Program-made: the position numbers and the translations under genes
Assembly: GCF_003011895.2 (NCBI RefSeq)
Contig: NZ_PXWF02000202.1
Coordinates: forward strand, 1 to 64,000
DNA length: 64,000 nucleotides
DNA from: Massilia glaciei
GTDB taxonomy: Bacteria > Pseudomonadota > Gammaproteobacteria > Burkholderiales > Burkholderiaceae_D
Reading direction: 5' to 3'
The notes under the pieces: model-generated
Told to the model about the DNA's origin: nothing
Seen by the model: only the letters and a program-made list of their open reading frames with translations
Databases searched by the model: none
Shown: piece after piece, positions 40,495 to 50,836 of the stretch
Position numbering within the stretch: the first letter of the stretch is position 1
How the letters are laid out: the number at the start of each line of letters is the position of its first letter

Positions 40495-42833
40495 TAGATC
40501 CCCTCCCCTGCTTTTTCAACTGTGATGGCACCGAACATCGCGCCCAAGGTGGCGGTCGATGGGTGCGCCGCGGCCACGCGCACCGCGTTGGGCGGCAGAC
40601 CGGCATCGATGCCGGCAACCAGGACCGCGCTGCCCGCGCCCTGCGACACCTTGACGCTGTCGCCGGCTTTCACGCCCAGCTTGTCGGCGAGCGCGGCGGG
40701 CAACCAGGCCAGCGGCGCCTGGCCGTCGGCCGTGCGCAGCAGTGGCTCGGAGCGGCGCGCGATCGCGTCGGCGAAATAGATCGGCACGTTGGTGACGCGC
40801 TCTAGGGCGCCGCCGTCGCCGTGCGAAGCGGCGGTCAAGGCCGTCTTCGACATGTTGTTCAACTTGCTTGAGAGGTCGGTCACGCCCTTGCCGAAGACTT
40901 CGTCGCGGACCGCTTCGCTGGTCTCGTAGTCGAAGTTGGGCAGGCTCAGCAAGTTGCCGAGCACGCGCAGCACTTTCCAGGCGGGACGGGTCTCGCCCAA
41001 AGGCTTGACGGTGCCGTTGAAACTTTGCGCGAAGCCTTCGCAATTGACGAAGGTGCCCGAGGTTTCCGAGAACGGCGACACCGGCAGCAGCACGTCGGCG
41101 TAGTCGAAACCATGCTTGAACGGCGACATGGCCACGACCATCTCGGCCGCGTCGAGCGCGGCGCGCGCCTGTTGCGGGTTGGCCGCGTCGAGCTCCGGCT
41201 CGGCGCCGAGCAGCACGTAGGCTTTTTTCGGGGTCGAGAACACCGGGGTCGCATTCTTGGCCGTCGCGCCGACAAGGTAGCCGCCGACGCTGTTGGCCGC
41301 CTCGACCATATAGCCGAACTTGGCGCCGGTCTGCTCGGCGATCCATTGGGCCGCGGCATGCAGTGCGGACGCTTGTGGATGCTGTGCGGCGGCGTTGCCC
41401 ATGAGGATGACGGCGGGAATGCCGGCGTCGCCCGTGTTCAGGCTCGCGGCGATCTTGCCGGCGGCCTCGGACGCTTGCACGTTCTCGAAGCCGGCGGGTG
41501 CGGACACGCCTTTGGCGGCGGCGACCGCAACCACGATTTCCGACAAGGCGGCGAGCCAGTCGGACGGCGCGGCGATCATCTTGTTGGCGGCCGGGATCAA
41601 CAGCTCGTCGTCGCTAGCATGCAGGATCGACAGCTTGGCGCCGCTCTTGACGGCCGCGCGCAGGCGCGTGGCGACCAGCGGGTGGTCCTTGCGCAGGAAC
41701 GAGCCGATGATGAAGGCGCGTTTGACGTGGGTCAGTTCGGCGATCTTCATGCCGAGCCAAGGTGTGACCTGGCCGTCGAGCGCGAAGTCGGTCTGGCGCT
41801 GGCGGAACTCGATGTTCTCGGAACCGATACCGCGCATCATTTTTTGCAGCAGGTAGAGTTCCTCGGACGTCTGGTGGCCGGTCGCGACGGCGGCGATCGC
41901 GTCGGCGCCGTGCTCATGCTTGATGTTGCGCAGGCCGTGGGCGATGTACTCGAGCGCGGTCTGCCAGTCGGTTTCCTGCCATTGGCCGCCCTGCTTGATC
42001 AGCGGCATGGTCAGGCGTTCCTGGTTGTCGAGCGCCTCGTACGAGAAACGGTCCTTGTCCGAGATCCAGCATTCGTTGATCGCATCGTTCTCGAGCGGCA
42101 GCACGCGCATGACCTTGCCACCCTTGACCTGGACGATCAGGTTGGTGCCGAGGCTGTCGTGCGGGCTGACTGACTTGCGGCGCGACAGTTCCCAGGTGCG
42201 GGCGCTGTAGCGGAACGGCTTCGAGGTCAGGGCGCCGACCGGGCACAGGTCGATCATGTTGCCCGACACTTCGGAGTCGACCGTCTTGCCCACGAACGTG
42301 GTGATCTCGGCGTGCTCGCCGCGGCCGAGCATGCCCAGCTCCATGACGCCGGCCACTTCCTGGCCGAAACGCACGCAACGGGTGCAGTGGATGCAACGTG
42401 CCATCTCTTGCATCGAGATCAGCGGGCCCGCGTCCTTCGGCACCACGGTGCGCTTTTCTTCCTCGTAGCGCGAGCCCGATTTGCCGTAGCCGACCGCGAG
42501 GTCCTGCAACTGGCATTCGCCGCCCTGATCGCAGATCGGGCAGTCGAGCGGGTGATTGATGAGCAAGAATTCCATCACGGACTTCTGGGCCTGCACCGCC
42601 TTCTCGCTGTTCGAGCGCACGATCATGCCAGCCGAAACCGGCGTTGCGCAGGCGGGCAAAGGCTTGGGCGCCTTCTCGACTTCGACCAGGCACATGCGGC
42701 AGTTCGCGGCGATCGACAATTTCTTGTGATAGCAGAAGTGCGGAATGTAGGTTCCGAGTTTGTTTGCGGCGTCCATCACCATGCTGCCCGGTGGGACTTC
42801 AACTTTTTTGCCGTCTATTTCGATTTCAACCAT
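40494..42833 (-). CDS. nuoG: NADH-quinone oxidoreductase subunit G
   Basis: 779 residues. The N-terminal 2Fe-2S motif ([15 protein letters not shown]), the His-ligated cluster motif [14 protein letters not shown] and the [12 protein letters not shown] 4Fe-4S motif are present, followed by a molybdopterin-oxidoreductase-like domain that has lost the cofactor. The extra N7 cluster motif of E. coli is not apparent. It carries electrons from NuoE/F towards NuoB. Confidence 0.96.
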   Translation of the reverse strand: MVEIEIDGKKVEVPPGSMVMDAANKLGTYIPHFCYHKKLSIAANCRMCLVEVEKAPKPLPACATPVSAGMIVRSNSEKAVQAQKSVMEFLLINHPLDCPICDQGGECQLQDLAVGYGKSGSRYEEEKRTVVPKDAGPLISMQEMARCIHCTRCVRFGQEVAGVMELGMLGRGEHAEITTFVGKTVDSEVSGNMIDLCPVGALTSKPFRYSARTWELSRRKSVSPHDSLGTNLIVQVKGGKVMRVLPLENDAINECWISDKDRFSYEALDNQERLTMPLIKQGGQWQETDWQTALEYIAHGLRNIKHEHGADAIAAVATGHQTSEELYLLQKMMRGIGSENIEFRQRQTDFALDGQVTPWLGMKIAELTHVKRAFIIGSFLRKDHPLVATRLRAAVKSGAKLSILHASDDELLIPAANKMIAAPSDWLAALSEIVVAVAAAKGVSAPAGFENVQASEAAGKIAASLNTGDAGIPAVILMGNAAAQHPQASALHAAAQWIAEQTGAKFGYMVEAANSVGGYLVGATAKNATPVFSTPKKAYVLLGAEPELDAANPQQARAALDAAEMVVAMSPFKHGFDYADVLLPVSPFSETSGTFVNCEGFAQSFNGTVKPLGETRPAWKVLRVLGNLLSLPNFDYETSEAVRDEVFGKGVTDLSSKLNNMSKTALTAASHGDGGALERVTNVPIYFADAIARRSEPLLRTADGQAPLAWLPAALADKLGVKAGDSVKVSQGAGSAVLVAGIDAGLPPNAVRVAAAHPSTATLGAMFGAITVEKAGEGI

Positions 42834-42848
42834 TGGATCTGACCTGGC

Positions 42849-44144
42849 TTAGATGTAAGCGGGCACTAGGCAGTGCTTGTGCTCGATGTGATATTCAAAT
42901 TCTTCGCGGAAGTTCTTGATCATGGCGCGCACCGGCATCGCGGCGGCGTCGCCCAGCGCGCAAATGGTGCGGCCCTGGATGTTGTCGGCGATCGAGTTCA
43001 GCATGTCGATGTCGTCGGCGCGGCCCTGGCCGTGTTCGATGCGGTGGATCATGCGGTACAACCAGCCCGTGCCTTCGCGGCAGGGGGTGCACTGGCCGCA
43101 CGACTCTTCGTAATAGAAGTAGGCCAGGCGCAGCAGCGACTTGACCATGCAGCGCGTCTCGTCCATGACGATCACGGCGCCCGAACCGAGCATCGAGCCG
43201 GCCTTGGCGATCGAATCGTAATCCATGTCGGTGGCCATCATGACCTCGCCCGTGAGCACCGGCATCGAGGACCCGCCGGGGATGACCGCCTTGATCTTTT
43301 TGCCGTCGCGCATGCCGCCCGCGAGTGCCAGCAGGTCAGCGAACGGGGTGCCCATCGGCACTTCGTAGTTGCCCGGCAAAGCCACATCGCCCGACATCGA
43401 GAAGATCTTGGTGCCGCCGTTGTTGGGTTTGCCCAATTTGGCGTACGCCTCGCCGCCCATGTTGATGACGAACGGGACGGCCGCGAAGGTTTCGGTGTTG
43501 TTGATCGTGGTCGGCTTGCCGTACAGGCCGAACGAGGCCGGGAACGGCGGCTTGAAGCGCGGCTGTCCCTTCTTGCCTTCGAGCGACTCGAGCAAAGCGG
43601 TCTCTTCGCCGCAGATGTAGGCGCCGTAGCCGTGGAAGGCGTGCAGTTCGAAGGTGAACTCGCTGCCCATGATTTTATCGCCGAGGCAATTGGCGGCGCG
43701 CGCCTCCTCGAGCGCTTCCTCGAAGCGGTCGTAGTCGGCCCAGATCTCACCGTGGATATAGTTGTAGCCGACCGTGATGCCCATCGCGTAGGCGCCGATG
43801 GCCATGCCCTCGATCAGCGCGTGCGGGTTGTAGCGGATGATGTCGCGGTCCTTGAAGGTGCCCGGCTCGCCTTCGTCGGAGTTGCAGACGAGGTATTTCT
43901 GGCCCGGGAACTGGCGCGGCATGAAGCTCCACTTCAGGCCCGTGGGGAAACCGGCGCCGCCGCGGCCGCGCAGCGACGAGGCTTTGAGTTCGGCGATGAC
44001 CTGCTCGGGCGTGATGCCCTCTTCCAGAATGCGGCGCAGCGCGCTGTAACCGCCGCGCGCGATGTAATCTTGCAGATGCCAGTTCTTGCCATCGAGGCCG
44101 GCGAGGATCAGCGGCTTGATGTGGCGGGAGTGGAGTGATGTCAT
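42849..44144 (-). CDS. nuoF: NADH-quinone oxidoreductase subunit F
   Basis: 431 residues from the ATG at 44144, which overlaps the nuoE stop (ATGA). The FMN/NADH-binding [13 protein letters not shown] (about 59-71), the acidic [14 protein letters not shown] and the 4Fe-4S motif [10 protein letters not shown] are intact. This is the NADH entry site of complex I. Confidence 0.97.
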   Translation of the reverse strand: MTSLHSRHIKPLILAGLDGKNWHLQDYIARGGYSALRRILEEGITPEQVIAELKASSLRGRGGAGFPTGLKWSFMPRQFPGQKYLVCNSDEGEPGTFKDRDIIRYNPHALIEGMAIGAYAMGITVGYNYIHGEIWADYDRFEEALEEARAANCLGDKIMGSEFTFELHAFHGYGAYICGEETALLESLEGKKGQPRFKPPFPASFGLYGKPTTINNTETFAAVPFVINMGGEAYAKLGKPNNGGTKIFSMSGDVALPGNYEVPMGTPFADLLALAGGMRDGKKIKAVIPGGSSMPVLTGEVMMATDMDYDSIAKAGSMLGSGAVIVMDETRCMVKSLLRLAYFYYEESCGQCTPCREGTGWLYRMIHRIEHGQGRADDIDMLNSIADNIQGRTICALGDAAAMPVRAMIKNFREEFEYHIEHKHCLVPAYI

Positions 44145-44620
44145 TGCTTGAGTTCCTCGACGAGTGCGTCGATCTTGTCGTTCGACATCCAGCTGCACAT
44201 GCGCTTGTTATTGACCAGCATGACCGGGGCGTCGCCGCAGGCGCCCATGCATTCGCCCTCGACGAGCGTGAACTGGCCGTCGGCGGTGGTCTCGCGGTAG
44301 CCGATGCCGAGCTTTTCCTTCAGGTGGTGGGCCGCCTTCTCGCCGCCGGACAACTGGCACGGCAGGTTGGTGCACACCGAGATCTTGTACTTGCCGACCG
44401 GCTTGGTGTTGTACATATTGTAGAAGGTCGCCACTTCCTGGACCGCGATGGCGGGCATGCCGAGGTAGTCGGCGACGTCCTGCATCACCTCCGGTGGAAG
44501 CCAGCCCTTTTCGTCCTGGGCAATGGCGAGCGCGGCCATCACCGCCGACTCCTTGTGGTCCGGCGGGAATTTAGCGACTTCGCGGTCGATCTTCTTGTAT
44601 GACTGCTCTGATAACAACAT
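44141..44620 (-). CDS. nuoE: NADH-quinone oxidoreductase subunit E
   Basis: 159 residues from the ATG at 44620; GAGG lies at good distance upstream, and the TTG five codons earlier is less likely. The thioredoxin-like fold carries the 2Fe-2S ligands in CTNLPC and CMGAC. It partners NuoF and overlaps it by four bases. Confidence 0.96.
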   Translation of the reverse strand: MLLSEQSYKKIDREVAKFPPDHKESAVMAALAIAQDEKGWLPPEVMQDVADYLGMPAIAVQEVATFYNMYNTKPVGKYKISVCTNLPCQLSGGEKAAHHLKEKLGIGYRETTADGQFTLVEGECMGACGDAPVMLVNNKRMCSWMSNDKIDALVEELKQ

Positions 44621-44648
44621 GTTTTTTTGCCTCAAAAGTGCAAGCGAT

Positions 44649-45902
44649 TTATCTGTCGATCTCGCCGAATACGATGTCTTGCGTACCGATAATGGTGACC
44701 GCGTCGGCGATCATGTGGCCGCGCGCCATTTCGTCGAGCCCCTGCAGGTGGGCGAAGCCTGGTGCGCGGATTTTCATCCGGTACGGCTTGTTGGCGCCGT
44801 CGGAGACCAGATAGATGCCGAACTCGCCCTTTGGATGCTCGACCGCGCAGTACGCCTCGCCCGGCGGGACGTGGAAGCCCTCGGTGAACAACTTGAAATG
44901 GTGGATCAGCGATTCCATGTTCGACTTCATGTCGACGCGCGACGGCGGCGCCACCTTGTTGTTGTCGACCATGACCGGGCCCGGGTTCGCGCGCAACCAG
45001 GCGCTGGCCTGCTTGATGATACGGTTCGACTGGCGCATCTCTTCGATGCGCACCAGGTAGCGGTCGTAGCAATCGCCGTTGGTGCCGATCGGCACGTCGA
45101 AATCCATCTTGTCGTAGACCGCGTAAGGCTGCTTCTTGCGCAGGTCCCAGGCCACGCCGGAGCCGCGCAGCATCGGGCCGGTGAAGCCCATCGCGCGCGC
45201 CGCCTCGGGCGAGACCACGCCGATGCCGACCGTGCGCTGTTTCCAGATGCGGTTGTCGGTCAGCAGGGTTTCGTATTCGTCGACGTACTTGGTGAAACGG
45301 CTGGTGAAGTCGTCGAGGAAGTCGAGCAGCGAGCCCTGGCGGTTCTCGTTGAGCTGGTCGATCGCCTTGGCGTTGCGCAGGATCGATGCCTTGTGTTTCG
45401 GCATTGCGTCCGGCAGGTCGCGGTAGACCCCGCCCGGGCGGTAGTAGGCCGCGTGCATGCGCGCGCCCGACACCGCCTCGTAGCAGTCGAACAGGTCTTC
45501 GCGGTCGCGGAAGGCGTAAAGGAACGGGCCCATCGCGCCGACGTCGAGCGCGTGCGCGCCGAGCCACATCAGGTGGTTCAGCAAACGCGTGATCTCGTCG
45601 AACATGACGCGGATATATTGCGCGCGGACGGGGATTTCAAGACCCAACAGCTTTTCGATCGCCATCACGTAGGCGTGCTCGTTGCTCATCATCGAGACGT
45701 AATCGAGGCGGTCCATGTACGGCACCGACTGCAGGTAGGTGCGGGTCTCGGCCAGTTTTTCGGTGGCGCGGTGCAGCAGGCCGATGTGCGGGTCGGCGCG
45801 CTGGATGACCTCGCCGTCGAGCTCGAGCACGAGGCGCAAAACGCCGTGCGCGGCCGGATGCTGCGGGCCGAAGTTGAGCGTGTAATTCTTAATGTCAGCC
45901 AT
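44649..45902 (-). CDS. nuoD: NADH-quinone oxidoreductase subunit D
   Basis: 417 residues. The N-terminal [20 protein letters not shown] with the quinone-facing His, the [10 protein letters not shown] segment and the terminal [14 protein letters not shown] are diagnostic of the 49-kDa subunit. It is separate from nuoC (fused in E. coli), as in other betaproteobacteria. Its start overlaps the nuoC stop by one base. Confidence 0.97.
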   Translation of the reverse strand: MADIKNYTLNFGPQHPAAHGVLRLVLELDGEVIQRADPHIGLLHRATEKLAETRTYLQSVPYMDRLDYVSMMSNEHAYVMAIEKLLGLEIPVRAQYIRVMFDEITRLLNHLMWLGAHALDVGAMGPFLYAFRDREDLFDCYEAVSGARMHAAYYRPGGVYRDLPDAMPKHKASILRNAKAIDQLNENRQGSLLDFLDDFTSRFTKYVDEYETLLTDNRIWKQRTVGIGVVSPEAARAMGFTGPMLRGSGVAWDLRKKQPYAVYDKMDFDVPIGTNGDCYDRYLVRIEEMRQSNRIIKQASAWLRANPGPVMVDNNKVAPPSRVDMKSNMESLIHHFKLFTEGFHVPPGEAYCAVEHPKGEFGIYLVSDGANKPYRMKIRAPGFAHLQGLDEMARGHMIADAVTIIGTQDIVFGEIDR

Positions 45903-46495
45903 TATTTCATCCCGTAGGTTTCTTCACGGATCACGCGCGGAATGATTTCGCGCGGCTCGATCGTGACGGGTTGGTAGATCACGCGCTTCTGCTCGGGGTC
46001 GTAGCGCATCTCGACGTAGCCCGAGATAGGGAAGTCTTTGCGGAACGGATGGCCGATGAAGCCGTAGTCGGTCAGGATGCGGCGCAGGTCGTTGTGGCCT
46101 TCGAACAGGATGCCGTACAGGTCGAACGCCTCGCGCTCGTACCAGTTGGCGCCGCGCCAGACGGTGGTGACGGAGGCGATGATCGGCATCTCGTCGTCGG
46201 GCGCGAACACGCGCACGCGCACGCGCCAGTTGTGCACGGTGGAGAGCAGGTGCGAGACGGCCGCGAAGCGCGCGCCCTCCCAGGTGCCTTCGCCGTAGCT
46301 CAGGTAGTCGACGCCGCACAGGTCGATGAGCTCGTCGAATTGCAGTTCGGCGTGCTCGCGCAGGGTCGCCATGGCGGCCAGGTAGTCGGCGGCCTTGACC
46401 AGCACCGTCACCTCGCCCAGGGCGCTGGTGACGGTGGCGCCCTCGCCCAGCACGCGGCCCAGGGTCGAAGCTAAGTTTTCAATTTTGGTCGTCAT
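45902..46495 (-). CDS. nuoC: NADH-quinone oxidoreductase subunit C
   Basis: 197 residues. The 30-kDa subunit signature [19 protein letters not shown] followed by [11 protein letters not shown] is present. It is a cytoplasmic-arm structural subunit that packs against NuoD. Confidence 0.96.
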   Translation of the reverse strand: MTTKIENLASTLGRVLGEGATVTSALGEVTVLVKAADYLAAMATLREHAELQFDELIDLCGVDYLSYGEGTWEGARFAAVSHLLSTVHNWRVRVRVFAPDDEMPIIASVTTVWRGANWYEREAFDLYGILFEGHNDLRRILTDYGFIGHPFRKDFPISGYVEMRYDPEQKRVIYQPVTIEPREIIPRVIREETYGMK

Positions 46496-46497
46496 AA

Positions 46498-46974
46498 TTA
46501 GCGGGCGATGGTGTTGGTGCGCTTGATCTTGTTATGCAGCTGCAAGATGCCGTAGAGCAGCGCCTCGGCCGTCGGCGGGCAGCCCGGCACGTAGACGTCA
46601 ACCGGCACGATGCGGTCGCAGCCGCGCACCACGGAATACGAGTAATGGTAGTAGCCGCCGCCGTTGGCGCAGGAACCCATCGAGATGACCCAGCGCGGCT
46701 CGGGCATCTGGTCGTAGACCTTGCGCAGTGCCGGCGCCATCTTGTTGCACAGCGTGCCGGCGACGATCATGACGTCGGACTGGCGCGGCGACGGGCGGAA
46801 CATGAAGCCGAAGCGCTCCAGGTCGTAACGGGCGGCGCCCGCGTGCATCATTTCGACGGCGCAGCAGGCCAGGCCGAACGACATCGGATACATCGACCCG
46901 GTGCGCGCCCAGTTGATCAGCGAATCCGCTGAGGTGGTGATGAAACCTTCGTTTAACTTGCCTTCAATTGACAT
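46498..46974 (-). CDS. nuoB: NADH-quinone oxidoreductase subunit B
   Basis: 158 residues. The ligands of the terminal cluster N2 are visible: the tandem Cys in [12 protein letters not shown], one in [10 protein letters not shown] and one in [12 protein letters not shown]. It passes electrons to quinone. Two bases separate it from nuoC. Confidence 0.97.
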   Translation of the reverse strand: MSIEGKLNEGFITTSADSLINWARTGSMYPMSFGLACCAVEMMHAGAARYDLERFGFMFRPSPRQSDVMIVAGTLCNKMAPALRKVYDQMPEPRWVISMGSCANGGGYYHYSYSVVRGCDRIVPVDVYVPGCPPTAEALLYGILQLHNKIKRTNTIAR

Positions 46975-46977
46975 GGC

Positions 46978-47337
46978 TTACTCCCAATCAAGGGCACCTT
47001 TCTTCCAGATATACCAAAACCCGACCACGAACTCGGCGATGAAGATCATCATCGTCACGAAACCGGACCAGCCCAGGTCGCGCATGGCGACGCCCCACGG
47101 GAAAAAGAATGCCGTTTCCAGATCGAACAAAATAAACAGGATCGCGACCAGATAGTAGCGGACGTCGAATTTCATGCGGGCATCTTCGAACGCTTCGAAG
47201 CCGCACTCATACGGGGACAGTTTTGCTGCGTCGGGACGGTTTGGCGAGATGAAGTACCCGAGCACCTGGGGCACGATGCCGACGCCGAGGCCTACGAGAA
47301 TGAACAACAATACGGGGAAGTAATTTTCGAGGTTCAC
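46978..47337 (-). CDS. nuoA: NADH-quinone oxidoreductase subunit A
   Basis: 119 residues from the GTG at 47337, giving [11 protein letters not shown] after the start and the usual family length. An in-frame ATG at 47352 would add five residues; neither has a clear ribosome-binding site. Three membrane helices and the loop [20 protein letters not shown] are characteristic. First gene of the nuo operon. Its promoter should lie in the roughly 110 bases before it, after the tRNA terminator. Confidence 0.94.
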   Translation of the reverse strand: MNLENYFPVLLFILVGLGVGIVPQVLGYFISPNRPDAAKLSPYECGFEAFEDARMKFDVRYYLVAILFILFDLETAFFFPWGVAMRDLGWSGFVTMMIFIAEFVVGFWYIWKKGALDWE

Positions 47338-47451
47338 GATGGATGAGCCCATGTTGAATGATCGGTTGATGAACCACTGCGATCCTTGCAGCACCCTGTC
47401 GCACGATCTGGTTTGATGCCTACCAACATGATGCGTGCGACTGATCCGCGT

Positions 47452-47486
47452 AAAAAAGCCAGCTCAGGCGCAGCCCTTGCTGGCTT
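47452..47486 (-). terminator. Rho-independent terminator between tRNA-Leu and nuoA
   Basis: An 8-bp stem AAGCCAGC/GCTGGCTT with a 15-base loop ends in six T on the minus strand. It lies ten bases after the tRNA 3' end and should separate the tpiA-secG-tRNA unit from nuo. Confidence 0.8.
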
Positions 47487-47496
47487 CTTTGTATTC

Positions 47497-47582
47497 TGGT
47501 GCCGACGGCGAGACTCGAACTCGCACAACTTTACGTCACCACCCCCTCAAGATGGCGTGTCTACCAATTTCACCACGTCGGC
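47497..47582 (-). tRNA. tRNA-Leu (anticodon GAG)
   Basis: 86 bases with encoded CCA. The acceptor stem pairs GCCGACG with CGTCGGC, the D-loop has TGAAATTGGTAGACAC, and the T-arm has the GTTCGAGTC consensus. The anticodon stem CCATC/GGTGG encloses the loop TTGAGGG, giving anticodon GAG for CUC/CUU. The long variable arm marks a class II tRNA, consistent with Leu. This position between secG and nuoA is typical of Burkholderiales. Confidence 0.97.
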
Positions 47583-47719
47583 GATGAAGGCATTATTCTA
47601 CTACGTCCCACCCATACTTTTCAATGCATACTTGCGCATTAACAAGGAAAAAATGATATATCTTTGCTTCTTTTGACTCCGGCCCGGCTTCCCGGGACTT
47701 ATTGCACCCGCCAGCGGGC

Positions 47720-48187
47720 TTACTGCGGCGTTTTTTCGGCTGGTGCCGGCGCCGCGGCGGCCGGGGCCGTTGCAGCGGCGGCTGGCGCCTCGACGACGGG
47801 CGCCTCGAGCGCTGGCGCGACAGGCGCGGCATCGACCGGCGCTGGCGCCGCGACCGGGGCGGCGGCGCCTGGGATAGCGCCCGGACCGGTGACCGGCACC
47901 GGCGCGATGACCGCGTTTTGCATCACGCTGCCACCCAACGGGGTCTTGACCTTGGTGCCCATGTAGGACAGGCCCAGCGTCGAGATGAAGAAGATCGCGG
48001 CGGCCAGGCCGGTCGACTTCGACATGAAGTTGGACGAACCGCTGGCGCCGAACAGGCTGCCCGAAGCGCCCGAGCCGAAGGCCGCGCCCATGTCAGCGCC
48101 CTTGCCGTGCTGGAGCAGCACGAGAGCGATGATCAACAGAGCGGATATTACCTGTACAGCCACAACCAGATTGAACAACGTGTTCAT
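47720..48187 (-). CDS. secG: Preprotein translocase subunit SecG
   Basis: 155 residues. The first 75 are the SecG core: a membrane helix (about 5-24), the conserved LLQHGKGADMGAAFG loop and a second helix (about 57-76). The remainder is an Ala/Pro/Val-rich tail, longer than in E. coli SecG. SecG assists SecYE in protein export. It follows tpiA on the same strand. Confidence 0.95.
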   Translation of the reverse strand: MNTLFNLVVAVQVISALLIIALVLLQHGKGADMGAAFGSGASGSLFGASGSSNFMSKSTGLAAAIFFISTLGLSYMGTKVKTPLGGSVMQNAVIAPVPVTGPGAIPGAAAPVAAPAPVDAAPVAPALEAPVVEAPAAAATAPAAAAPAPAEKTPQ

Positions 48188-48224
48188 GCTTATTCCATTC
48201 CAAGTTTAACTACAAAAAAATAAT

Positions 48225-48974
48225 TTAATTGGCCGCGTGGATGATGGCAAGGAAATCTGCCGCCTTCAACGCCGCCCCACCAATCAGCCCGCCATCGATG
48301 TCCGGCTGCGCCATCAATTCTTTGGCGTTTTCGGGCTTCATGCTGCCGCCGTACAAAATCTGCACTGTGTCAGCAGCTACTGCATTCGTTTGCTTCAGTT
48401 GCGCGCGCAACTGCGCGTGCACCTCCTGGGCCATCTCTGGCGTTGCCGTCTTGCCAGTGCCGATCGCCCAGACGGGCTCGTAGGCAACGACGATGTGGGC
48501 GACATCGCCCTCGCCGAGCAGCGCCAGCACCGCGTCGAGCTGGGCCGAGACGACCTGCTGGGTCTGTCCCGCCTCGCGCTGCGCCAGCGTCTCGCCGACG
48601 CAGACGATCGGCGTGATCCCGGCGGCCAGGGCCGCGACGGCCTTATTGGCGACCAGTTCGTTGCTCTCGGCGTGCATCGCGCGGCGCTCGGAGTGGCCGA
48701 CGATCGCATAGCGGCAGCCGAACTCGGCCAGCATGGCCGCGCTGACCTCGCCCGTGAAGGCGCCGGCGGCCTGCGCCGAAACGTCCTGCGCACCCAAGCC
48801 GACCGCGCCACCGGAAAGCGCCACCTGGCACTGCGCCAGGTAGGGAGCGGGCGCGCACACGGCGCAATCGGCGCCGGCCGCGCCAGTACCGGCGGCAATC
48901 CCGGACAGCAGGGCTTCGTTGCCGGCCAGGCTGCCGTTCATTTTCCAATTACCTACGACGAGTTTGCGGCGCAT
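48225..48974 (-). CDS. tpiA: Triosephosphate isomerase
   Basis: 249 residues. Substrate and catalytic residues are present: VGNWKMNGS (Lys about 11), the catalytic His in IVGHSERR and Glu in [11 protein letters not shown], and the phosphate loop YGGSMKPEN. It interconverts dihydroxyacetone phosphate and glyceraldehyde 3-phosphate. Confidence 0.97.
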   Translation of the reverse strand: MRRKLVVGNWKMNGSLAGNEALLSGIAAGTGAAGADCAVCAPAPYLAQCQVALSGGAVGLGAQDVSAQAAGAFTGEVSAAMLAEFGCRYAIVGHSERRAMHAESNELVANKAVAALAAGITPIVCVGETLAQREAGQTQQVVSAQLDAVLALLGEGDVAHIVVAYEPVWAIGTGKTATPEMAQEVHAQLRAQLKQTNAVAADTVQILYGGSMKPENAKELMAQPDIDGGLIGGAALKAADFLAIIHAAN

Positions 48975-49075
48975 AGTATCCCAGTTCTAATTAACCCGCT
49001 ATTTTAACGCCCGTTGACCAGCGGGTCAAACAAAGGGCGCGCTTTTGTTGCCCAGAAGGCAACACGAAGCGTGGA

Positions 49076-50056
49076 TCAGACGAGCGAAAGCATGATCTTG
49101 CCCACATGGGTGCTCGATTCCATCAAGGTGTGGGCGGCGGCGGCCTGTTCAAGCGGAAAGGTTTGGAAAATCACGGGCCGGATCCTGCCCTCCTCTATCA
49201 GTGGCCAGACCCGCTCCCGCAGACGCCAGGCGATGGCCGCCTTGAACGCGACCGGCCGCGCGCGCAGGGTCGAACCGCTGATGCTCAGCCGGCGGCGCAG
49301 CACCTGCCCGAGGTCGATCTCGGCCTTGGCGCCGCCCAGCAGGGCGATCAGGGCGATGCGGCCGTCGTCGGCCAGGCAATCGATCTCGCGCGGCAGGTAG
49401 TTGCCCCCCACCATGTCGAGGATCACATCGACGCCCTTCCCGCCCGTGAGCGCCTTGATCTCGGCGCCGAAGTCCTCGTCGCGGTAGTTGATCGCCCGCA
49501 CCGCGCCGAGCGCCTCGCAGGCGCGGCATTTGTCGTCGGTGCCGGCCGTGGCATAAACCTTGTGCCCGAGCGCGGTGGCGATCTGGATCGCGGCGACGCC
49601 GATGCCGGAGCTGCCGCCCTGCACCAGCAGGGTTTCGCCGATGGCCAACTGGGCGCGGTCGAACACATTGCTCCAGACGGTGAAAAAGGTTTCCGGCAGC
49701 GAAGCCGCCTCGAGCGGCGTGAGGCCGGACGGCAGCGGCAGGCATTGCTGCAGCGGCGCGGCGCAATACTCGGCATAGCCGCCGCCCTGCACCAGCGCGC
49801 ACACCATCTGGCCCCTATGGAACGGGCTGCCGGCGAGGTCGCCGTCGACGATCTCGCCGGCCACCTCGAGGCCGGGAAGGTCGGAGGCGCCGGGCGGGAC
49901 CGGGTAGCGCCCTATGCGTTGCAGCACGTCGGGACGGTTGACGCCGGCCGCATGCACCTTGATCAGCACTTCACCGGATTTGAGGGTGGGAACGGGCCGC
50001 TCGCACAGTTGCAAAACCTCGGGCGAACCGGTCTGGGTGATTTCGATCGCGCGCAT
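49076..50056 (-). CDS. NAD(P)H quinone oxidoreductase, zinc-free MDR family
   Basis: 326 residues from the ATG at 50056 (GGAG upstream). A zinc-free medium-chain dehydrogenase: GroES-like part with VHAAGVNRPDVLQRIGRY, then the NADPH-binding LVQGGSSGIGVAAIQIAT (about 142-159). It resembles the PIG3/Qor group that reduces quinones with NADPH. It precedes tpiA on the same strand with about 100 bases between them. Confidence 0.9.
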   Translation of the reverse strand: MRAIEITQTGSPEVLQLCERPVPTLKSGEVLIKVHAAGVNRPDVLQRIGRYPVPPGASDLPGLEVAGEIVDGDLAGSPFHRGQMVCALVQGGGYAEYCAAPLQQCLPLPSGLTPLEAASLPETFFTVWSNVFDRAQLAIGETLLVQGGSSGIGVAAIQIATALGHKVYATAGTDDKCRACEALGAVRAINYRDEDFGAEIKALTGGKGVDVILDMVGGNYLPREIDCLADDGRIALIALLGGAKAEIDLGQVLRRRLSISGSTLRARPVAFKAAIAWRLRERVWPLIEEGRIRPVIFQTFPLEQAAAAHTLMESSTHVGKIMLSLV

Positions 50057-50215
50057 GGGAGGCACTCCGGATTGGGAAAGTGCGATTGTACGACACGGGC
50101 AGTGGCGCGCGATGACGCACCTGGAGATGTTGTCCCCAACGTCTGGCGCGGGAGCCGAACATCGACCGTATAGCAGAAGCACCTAATTTTACAATTGGTA
50201 AAACCTTCCTCAATC

Positions 50216-50351
50216 GGGGTCAGACCCCAGTTAAAAAATTTTCGTGCATTTTCAGTTCCTCACCTATGATCGATTCTGGACGTATGGAAAAATTTTGTAA
50301 CTGGGGTCTGACCCCGATTGTGAATTTGTCGTGTAACTGGGGTCTGACCCC
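50216..50351. repeat. GGGGTCWGACCCC palindrome cluster, three copies
   Basis: Copies at 50216, 50303 and 50339, the same 13-base near-palindrome as at 24947-25134. The last two belong to a 36-bp direct tandem unit (TGTAACT, palindrome, GATTGTGAATTTGTCG). No gene here. Confidence 0.85.
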
Positions 50352-50517
50352 GATTGTGAATTTGTCGAGCTGCCCCAACCCGCGGCGCTCCCTTCGGTAT
50401 TCCATCAATGTCATTATTGAACGGGGGGCCGCCATCAACTTGCAACCATCCCGGACGAAGGGTTGCATCGTCATGCGGCCGACCATGCCGGCAGCGTCCG
50501 CACTATTGCGACTGCAA

Positions 50518-50670
50518 CTAAAAGGGAACCGCCTGCGTCAAGCTGGCGCTTTGCTTCGCGCGTATGCCGTATTGCCAGTATGAGGGGATCACAATGGCGG
50601 CGACAATGCCGAGGATCATAATCGTCGGCAACAGGGCGGCGCCGATGAAAGCCAGCACGGGCGGAAGGGA
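50518..50670 (-). pseudogene. Remnant of a pilin-like gene
   Basis: On the minus strand about 50 codons end in TAG at 50518-50520. The sequence MILGIVAAIVIPSYWQYGIR closely resembles the hydrophobic N-terminal helix and first turn of type IV pilin-like proteins (GILAAIAIPxYQDY...RAK), preceded by LPPVLAFIGAALLPT. The frame stops at the CTAG that bounds the repeat element to its right, and no matching upstream part is seen beyond the insertion. It therefore looks like a gene fragment. The stretch 50352-50517 holds nothing recognisable. Confidence 0.5.
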
Positions 50671-50836
50671 CTAGGAGCCTGTCGGACTTAGGGAGTCGAA
50701 GCGAAAAAAGTGCTGGACGAGGACAGATTTTGACGATTTCGCAGTGCCAATAGCGAGCTATTGGCCGAGAAAGCGGCGAAATATGGACCGTCCAGCACCT
50801 TTTGCAGCCGACGATCTAAGTCCGACAGGCTCCTAG
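50671..50836 (-). mobile_element. MITE-like CTAG element, copy 2
   Basis: A 158-bp body (50675-50832) with perfect 17-bp inverted ends (GAGCCTGTCGGACTTAG and complement), CTAG on both sides, nested stems (GTGCTGGAC/GTCCAGCAC and the central GCCAATAGC-GA-GCTATTGGC at 50746-50765). It can fold almost end to end and codes for nothing. On the minus strand it matches the element at 26212-26379. Its right CTAG is the insertion site of the adjacent insertion sequence. Confidence 0.8.

Noticed and set aside
47497-47582. tRNA-Leu as an attachment site for an integrated element
   Set aside because: No integrase and no second copy of the tRNA 3' end were seen; the flanks are the conserved secG and nuoA genes.
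50297-50368. 36-bp tandem unit resembling a CRISPR repeat-spacer pair
   Set aside because: Both units are identical throughout, with no variable spacer, and no cas genes are in the window. It belongs to the GGGGTCWGACCCC repeat family.
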